Below, piece after piece: positions 59,191 to 64,000 of a DNA stretch of 64,000 bases. The position numbers and the translations under genes are program-made. The notes under the pieces were generated by a model, which saw nothing but the letters and a program-made list of their open reading frames with translations, was not told where the DNA came from and made no database searches. Origin of the DNA: a bacterium (lineage in GTDB: Bacteria; Planctomycetota; UBA1135; UBA2386); contig JAUILN010000019.1 in assembly GCA_030432695.1 (NCBI GenBank), forward strand, positions 141,436 to 205,435, written 5' to 3'. How positions within the stretch are numbered: position 1 is the first letter of the stretch; each line of letters begins with the position of its first letter.

Positions 59191-60606
59191 ATGAATCGCT
59201 TCCTCCTCCCCGCCGTGCTCGCGCTCGCCGCCGCCGCACCGGCGCAGATGGCGCTCTACGAGTTCGAGAACTCGGACCTCGCCAGCTCGGACACCGACCC
59301 GACATCGGTCGCATCCGACCTCGTGCCGTCGCTCCCGATCATGTTCTACAACCGAGACGGGCTCGACAACCTGTGCCTCGGCAACGAGTGGCGCAACGGC
59401 GGCACGATCCGCTTCTCGGTGACCGCCACCGGCGGCAACTCGCTCTACCCGACGCTGCTCAAGATGCGGTCGTCGACGCTGCAGCCGAGCAACAACGTGC
59501 TGACCGCGATCGCCGTGTATGTCAACGGCGAGTATGCGGGCCGCACGACCGGCATCCGCAACCCGGACACCATTCGGACCTTCGACCTGCGCGGCATCTC
59601 CGCACTGCAGGGCGTCGGCCAGCTGAACGTCGAGTTGCGCGTCGAAGGCCAGAACGACAACGACATGTTCGAGTTCGACTACATCCGCATGGATGGCGAC
59701 GGCCGCGGTGGCCCGACCATCGACCCGCGGGTGAAGGCCGAGTCGTCGTGCAAGGACGACTGCTTCTCGATCAACGGCACGTCGCTGACCTCGATCGACC
59801 AGGTGAAGATCGACGGCGTCGACACCAACAGCTCCGACTGGGACTACACCGTCGTCTCCGAGACCCGCATGGAGGTCTGCCCGCCGGCCGCCCGCAACCC
59901 GGGCAACTACCGGTTCGAGGCGTTCTCCAACGGTCAGAGCGTCGGCACGACCACGCTGACGATCGTCCAGGGCTCGTTCAACGTCGGCTATCCGAGCCCC
60001 GACCAGCTCTTCACCGTCACCGGTGAGTGCTTCGAGCTGAGCGGCTGCGACCTGAGTTCGATCGACGAGCTCCGCTTCGGCGGCCAGGTGATCCACGTCG
60101 GCGGCAGCCTCGGCGACGGCAGCTGGAAGCTGATCAACGACCGCCTGATCGAGATCTGCCCGCCGCAGTGCCTGCCGCCGGGCCAGTACTCGATCAAGCT
60201 CTACACCAACGGCTCGCGCCGCGCGACGCGCTACGTCGACCTGGTCGAGCCGACCGTGCCGACGATCTCCTGCCAGGAGGAGTTCGAGGTCGAAGGCGAC
60301 CCGCAGTGCATCTACATCCACGATGGCGGCGCGCCGCAGCCGAACCTGGTGTTCGGCGTGGTCAGCCCGAGCAACCGGCCGTCGGTGATGCCGGGGCTGA
60401 TCCAGCTCGGCATCGGCGACAACTTCCAGATGTACTTCTGCAACATCGGCCAGCAGGGTCCCTGCGTGGAGTACTGCGTCGGTTCGATCCCGTCGATCCT
60501 GGCCGGCCGCACCCTCTACTTCCAGGGTGCCATCCTGGTGCTCGACGGCTCGGTCCTGCCGATCCCGGTCACCGAGGTCTGCGCGACCACCTACGTGCAG
60601 AACTGA
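59191..60606 (+). CDS. secreted protein with carbohydrate-binding-like and IPT/TIG-like domains
   Basis: 471 residues. Signal peptide MNRFLLPAVLALAAAAPAQ. About 30-165 looks like a jelly-roll module of carbohydrate-binding type (GGTIRFSVTATGGNSLYPTL, VNGEYAGRTTG, ELRVEGQNDNDMFEFDYI). Two IPT/TIG-like repeats follow, each with S-I-D-x-V/L and C-P-P...P-G-x-Y segments (CFSINGTSLTSIDQVKIDG...EVCPPAARNPGNYRF and CFELSGCDLSSIDELRFGG...EICPPQCLPPGQYSI). The C-terminal tail has TLYFQGAILVLDG, like other exported proteins. It probably binds extracellular polysaccharide; the assignment is by pattern. Confidence 0.78.
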   Translation: MNRFLLPAVLALAAAAPAQMALYEFENSDLASSDTDPTSVASDLVPSLPIMFYNRDGLDNLCLGNEWRNGGTIRFSVTATGGNSLYPTLLKMRSSTLQPSNNVLTAIAVYVNGEYAGRTTGIRNPDTIRTFDLRGISALQGVGQLNVELRVEGQNDNDMFEFDYIRMDGDGRGGPTIDPRVKAESSCKDDCFSINGTSLTSIDQVKIDGVDTNSSDWDYTVVSETRMEVCPPAARNPGNYRFEAFSNGQSVGTTTLTIVQGSFNVGYPSPDQLFTVTGECFELSGCDLSSIDELRFGGQVIHVGGSLGDGSWKLINDRLIEICPPQCLPPGQYSIKLYTNGSRRATRYVDLVEPTVPTISCQEEFEVEGDPQCIYIHDGGAPQPNLVFGVVSPSNRPSVMPGLIQLGIGDNFQMYFCNIGQQGPCVEYCVGSIPSILAGRTLYFQGAILVLDGSVLPIPVTEVCATTYVQN

Positions 60607-60616
60607 TCGCGCGCAC

Positions 60617-60641
60617 ACCCACGCGGTCGACCCGCGTGGGT
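60617..60641 (+). terminator. strong stem-loop terminator
   Basis: ACCCACGCGG (60617-60626) pairs perfectly with CCGCGTGGGT (60632-60641) around TCGAC, 11 bp after the stop codon. A second hairpin (CACCGG/CCGGTG, 60657-60662 with 60669-60674) follows. No T tract. The remaining 60681-60858 presumably contains the next promoter, not recognisable by eye. Confidence 0.7.
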
Positions 60642-60858
60642 AGGTGACCCGCGCGCCACCGGTGCCAGCCGGTGTCGCGCTCGCCGACCGGCCCGGTGCG
60701 ACGTGGCGCGCACCGAGCCCTTCGCCGGCGACCTGCCCGGTCGCCCACTCGCCACGCTTCCCTCCCCCGCCCCATCCACGGAGCCTCCTGCGGAGTCCCA
60801 GCCGCACTCTCCGTGAACAGCTCTCCGCGAACCGATCTCCGCGAACCTCGATCCCCTG

Positions 60859-62877
60859 ATGAAGCCCTCCCTCCCGCTGCTCACGGCCCTAGGCCTGGCC
60901 ACCGCGCTCTCCGCGCAGTCGGTCGTCCGCACGATTTCCGCTCCCACAGGCGCCCAGCGCGCCGGCGAAGTCCTGGCGTCCGCAGGTGACGTCGACGACG
61001 ACCGTGTCAGCGACCTGCTCGTCGGCGATCCCGCCAACGACCGCGTCTTCGTGGTCTCCGGCGCGACCGGCGCCGTGCTCCGCACCCACACGGCCGCCAC
61101 CACGGGCCATCGTTACGGGTTCGCGGTCGCCGGCATCGAGGACGTGAACCTCGACGACCACGCCGACTACGCGATCGGCGCGCCCGACATGGTGCTCGCC
61201 GGCCAACTCGGACAGGTCTTCGTCTACTCGGGTCGCGATGGCAGCCTGATCCGCACGCACACCGCAGGTGGCACCAACACCGAGTTCGGCGCGACCCTGT
61301 GCGGCGGCGGCGACGTCAACGGCGACGGTTGGCCCGACTACGTGGTGGGCGAACCGTTCTTCGGCCCCGCGTTCGCGCCGCCCGGCCAGATCTACGCCTA
61401 CTCCGGCCGCGACGGCAGCCTGCTGTTCTCCGAGATCGGCAGCAATGGCATCGGCCGCCTGGGTTACTCCCTGACGATGGCCGGCGACATCGACGGCGAC
61501 TTCCGCGACGACGTGCTCACCAGCGAGCCGGGCTTCGGCCAGGCGGTGCTCTACTCGGGCGACGACCAGGCAGTGCTCGGCACCTATCCGTGGGTGTTCG
61601 GGTTCTTCTTCTGGGGTGAGGAACTGGCCGGCGTGGGCGACATCGACGCCGACGGCACGCCCGACGTCGCCACCGCGACCACCGACTACACCGGCTACGT
61701 GCGGGTCTACTCGGGCGCCGACGGGAGCGTGATCCATGACGCGCAGGGCACCGTCGCCGACCAGGGCTACGGCCGCGCGCTCGTCGGCCTCGGCGACCTC
61801 GACTTCGACGGCTACGACGACTACGCGGTCGCGACGTCGCTCGACGATTCGGCGGCACCCGACGCGGGCCGCGTGTCGATCGTGAGCGGCGCGACCGGCA
61901 TGGAGCTGCTCGGCATCGAGGGCCCGTCCGCCGGCGCCGAGTTCGGCGACAGCCTGGTGCTGCTCGGCGACACCGACGGCGACGGCTCGCGCGATTTGGC
62001 GATCGGCGCTCCCGGCTCCACGAGCCAGGCGATCACCATCGTGTCGCTCGACCTCCTCGGCGTACCCGGCAACATCCTCTACACCGGCAAGGGCTGCGCG
62101 ACGAGCGGCGGCAGCCTGCCGCGCCTCCGCGCGATCGGCGAGCCGCTGCTCGGTGGCTCGCTGGAGTTCCGCCTCAGCGGCATCGACCCCGGCATCTCCC
62201 CGCTACTCAACCTCGGACTCGACTGGGAGTTCGACTTCGGCCAGCTCGCGCCGGGCTGCGTGTTCCACAACTACCAGCTCGACTACTTCGCGATGGTCCC
62301 CGTGGCGGGCGGCGCGGCATCGCTCGACTTCCCGTTCCCGAACATCCCTGCCTTCGCCGGCGTCCCGCTGTCGTGGCAGGCCCTGGTCCTCGACGCCCCG
62401 GCCAACCGCCTCGGCCTGTCGCTGAGCAACGGCATGATCACGGTGCTGTCGTCGGAGGGTCTCACGCGCATCGACCTCGGCAACCTCGGCAACGGCGTGG
62501 TCGCCCAGGACGGCGCAACCGGGCCCGGCTACCTGATGTATTCCGAAGAGAGCGTCCACACACGCTTCAACCTGGACTCGTTCGGCGCCCCGGGTGCCGA
62601 CCACTTCGTCACGGTGCGCTACGACTCCAACCAGGGCTCGTGGGTCTACGACACCAACACGTCGTACGTGGCCTTCACGCCGCGCGCGTCGGACTTCCTC
62701 GCCGTGAGCGTCGACTTCAGCAACGACACCGCCACGACGCTGCAGGGCTCGGTCTCGACGGTGAATGGCCTGTCTTCGGGCTACATCACCGGCGACCTGG
62801 TCGTGACCCCCAACCGCTGGGGCGGCTCGTCGAACAATGGCGAGTGGGGGCTCTCCGGCACCTTCGTCGAGCGCTGA
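60859..62877 (+). CDS. secreted FG-GAP (integrin-like) beta-propeller protein
   Basis: 672 residues. Signal peptide MKPSLPLLTALGLATALSAQ. Seven FG-GAP blades (about 30-400) each carry a calcium-loop-like D-x-D/N-x-D/N-x-x-x-D motif, for example DVDDDRVSDLLVGDP, DVNGDGWPDYVVGEP, DIDADGTPDVATAT, DLDFDGYDDYAVATS and DTDGDGSRDLAIGAPG. A planctomycete-type beta module follows (LSWQALVLDAPANRLGLSLS, about 510-530). A further C-terminal domain (about 540-672) ends NGEWGLSGTFVER. The protein should be an extracellular calcium-binding propeller for adhesion or matrix binding; the ligand is unknown. Confidence 0.85.
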   Translation: MKPSLPLLTALGLATALSAQSVVRTISAPTGAQRAGEVLASAGDVDDDRVSDLLVGDPANDRVFVVSGATGAVLRTHTAATTGHRYGFAVAGIEDVNLDDHADYAIGAPDMVLAGQLGQVFVYSGRDGSLIRTHTAGGTNTEFGATLCGGGDVNGDGWPDYVVGEPFFGPAFAPPGQIYAYSGRDGSLLFSEIGSNGIGRLGYSLTMAGDIDGDFRDDVLTSEPGFGQAVLYSGDDQAVLGTYPWVFGFFFWGEELAGVGDIDADGTPDVATATTDYTGYVRVYSGADGSVIHDAQGTVADQGYGRALVGLGDLDFDGYDDYAVATSLDDSAAPDAGRVSIVSGATGMELLGIEGPSAGAEFGDSLVLLGDTDGDGSRDLAIGAPGSTSQAITIVSLDLLGVPGNILYTGKGCATSGGSLPRLRAIGEPLLGGSLEFRLSGIDPGISPLLNLGLDWEFDFGQLAPGCVFHNYQLDYFAMVPVAGGAASLDFPFPNIPAFAGVPLSWQALVLDAPANRLGLSLSNGMITVLSSEGLTRIDLGNLGNGVVAQDGATGPGYLMYSEESVHTRFNLDSFGAPGADHFVTVRYDSNQGSWVYDTNTSYVAFTPRASDFLAVSVDFSNDTATTLQGSVSTVNGLSSGYITGDLVVTPNRWGGSSNNGEWGLSGTFVER

Positions 62878-62888
62878 ACTCTGCCCCG

Positions 62889-62914
62889 CCCCCACGGTGG
62901 CTACGTCGTGGGGG
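62889..62914. terminator. bidirectional stem-loop terminator
   Basis: CCCCCAC (62889-62895) and GTGGGGG (62908-62914) form a 7-bp stem with a 12-nt loop, between the stop of the FG-GAP gene and the stop of the convergent gene (TAG at 62901-62903, inside the loop). Confidence 0.6.
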
Positions 62915-63860
62915 TAATCGGATACGCGCGCGGCGCAGGATTCGCCAGATCCAGCAGATCGAGCTCACTCGCCAGCCTGCCTTCGACCCTCCCGTCTGCA
63001 TCCTGGAGCGACTCGAAGATCGCGCTGCAGACCAAGCGGCCGAGTTCGACGCGCAAGGCGCCGAGTTCCGTTCCGCAGGGTTTCGACTGCGCGCAGTCCT
63101 GCCAGCGGTTGAAGATCGCCTGCTTGGCGTCTTCATCGAACGTGCGCGCCGGACGGACCTCGGAGATTCCCAGCGGGTCGCCTGGGACTGGGACCGCATT
63201 GTTCTGCGCCCTGTAGGCGCACGCAGTACGACCTCCGCCGTCTCGGAAGCAACGTACGAAAATCTCGCTGGAAGCCGCGACCGCGACAGCGAGGTCCCGC
63301 CAGAAGCTCTCGAACGTCCCGGAACCCAATTGGACCCCCAATTCTCCGGCGAGACTTTCCAGGTCGAGGGACTTGCGGTTGTCGAATATCAGCAGCGCCA
63401 TCTCGGCGAAGCTGAACATGTTGATCCCGTTCGGCGCACCGGCCGCATCGAACGCGATGCACTCACCGCATCCGAACCGGAAGAACGCCTCCCGTGCGAA
63501 GTCCCCATCGAGACCCCCGTCATTTGCCGCTGCCAGACTGGACATGAAGATCTTGGCAACCTGCTTCTGGAGTGGGATATCCGTGAGCGGATCGTATTCA
63601 AGCGCTACGGTCGGTGCCGCGCTATTGCCAACTGGCGACTGACCCGCGGCCCAGGCCCGCGCGCCATGGACGTAACGAAGCGTCAGAGCGGTTCCGAGAC
63701 CGTGGATCGCCTCGTTTTGAGCAGTCACGAGCGGATTCTCCAGGCCCGAACCGCGGTCGGTTGGCATCGATTGCCGGTCGATCTCCAGGAAGACCCGGTG
63801 CGCGGCTTTCTCGGCGACGGACGCAGCAGTTGACTCGCGAATCCACTCTTCGCGAATCAA
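62901..63860 (-). CDS. unrecognised protein, possibly extending beyond the window
   Basis: 319 residues from the TTG at 63860, but the frame stays open to the window edge with no stop. The true start may therefore lie outside; codons upstream read RNPADSGDRRQEEEW. The N-terminal part has LTAQNEAIHGLGTALTLRYV-like helices, then a central helical region (FMSSLAAANDGGLDGDFARE) and FFRFGCGECIAF with two close Cys. A C-terminal part has WQDCAQSKPCGTELG with two more. Four conserved-looking Cys might bind metal. No family is recognised and no signal peptide is seen. The 140 bp at the edge also contain a GC-only palindrome (63981-63999). Confidence 0.6.
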   Translation of the reverse strand: MIREEWIRESTAASVAEKAAHRVFLEIDRQSMPTDRGSGLENPLVTAQNEAIHGLGTALTLRYVHGARAWAAGQSPVGNSAAPTVALEYDPLTDIPLQKQVAKIFMSSLAAANDGGLDGDFAREAFFRFGCGECIAFDAAGAPNGINMFSFAEMALLIFDNRKSLDLESLAGELGVQLGSGTFESFWRDLAVAVAASSEIFVRCFRDGGGRTACAYRAQNNAVPVPGDPLGISEVRPARTFDEDAKQAIFNRWQDCAQSKPCGTELGALRVELGRLVCSAIFESLQDADGRVEGRLASELDLLDLANPAPRAYPITPTT

Positions 63861-64000
63861 CCACTCTTCCTCTTGTCGACGATCACCAGAATCCGCGGGA
63901 TTCCGATCATCGCCCGCGGCTCCTGAGCCCGCCTGCTTCTGATTCCTGATCCCCGCTCTGCGGTGTGGATCTGGTTCCCCGCGCGCGCCAGCGCGCGCCC

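Noticed and set aside
58942..60807. 621-codon minus-strand frame opposite the IPT/TIG-like protein gene
   Set aside because: The plus strand encodes a signal peptide and repeated domains, while the minus frame shows only low-complexity sequence.
63981..63999. GC-only palindrome at the right edge as an origin or attachment site
   Set aside because: Simple alternating GC sequence in a GC-rich genome; no flanking repeats or genes to support a role.

Overview
The window is a high-GC chromosomal segment that looks like a planctomycete (Planctomycetota), probably one of the marine lineages with complete flagella and very many secreted proteins. This is inferred from four things: signal-peptide proteins sharing a C-terminal beta-type tail; ECF-sigma/Ser-Thr-kinase operons, including a sigma factor of the ECF-like type common in planctomycetes; a split set of flagellar export genes; and FG-GAP, IPT/TIG-like and BTRD1-like secreted proteins. 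No rRNA, confident tRNA, CRISPR array or transposase gene is visible.

Layout. 1-7.5 kb: end of a secreted protein gene, a secreted beta-propeller-like protein, a PDZ protein, an ABC-F ATPase and argS. 7.5-12 kb: aldehyde dehydrogenase and gdhA (minus), a methyltransferase and apt. 12.1-15.4 kb: a c-di-GMP-I riboswitch leading into a FliA-type sigma factor, an HDOD protein and an unrecognised protein. 15.4-20.2 kb: an SbcCD/YhaN-like ATPase-nuclease pair. 20.4-24.1 kb: a cyclic-nucleotide-domain/aspartase fusion, a 70-residue H-box-like protein and a SASA esterase lipoprotein. 24.1-34.5 kb: accessory region with a HEPN pair, a DUF4143 ATPase, a tRNA-like cloverleaf, an HNH nuclease, a DUF4365 pair, a SWI/SNF helicase with SWIM finger, a 95-bp direct repeat and a truncated DUF4143 gene. 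34.5-36.8 kb: secreted proteins and an inverted-repeat element. 36.9-39.4 kb: fliO-fliP-fliQ, followed by a toxin-antitoxin pair bracketed by two copies of the fliQ 3' end. 39.4-45.3 kb: a GH9/NodB fusion enzyme and a sigma-kinase operon. 45.6-52.6 kb: a BTRD1-like protein, a frameshifted spermidine-synthase-like gene and a second sigma-kinase operon whose kinase and formylglycine-enzyme-like domain lie in one frame separated by a single TAG. 52.8-58.9 kb: fliR-flhB-flhA-flhF-flhG. 59.2-64 kb: two large secreted proteins and an unrecognised gene at the edge.

How it works together. The clearest theme is motility control. Two export-apparatus operons 16 kb apart carry nearly identical leaders: an excellent sigma-54 (-24/-12) promoter and, at the predicted mRNA 5' end, a 6-bp stem-loop whose stem is identical and whose loop differs. 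The FliA-type sigma gene lies behind a c-di-GMP riboswitch, itself preceded by a weaker sigma-54-like site. Motility sigma synthesis therefore appears tied to c-di-GMP, and the export apparatus to RpoN. The other theme is gene turnover: a 708-bp unit at fliQ, a nonsense-split kinase fusion, a frameshifted gene, a truncated ATPase and several repeats.

Limits: everything was read by eye from the sequence. Domain calls rest on motif recognition, not database searches, and start codons are inferred.
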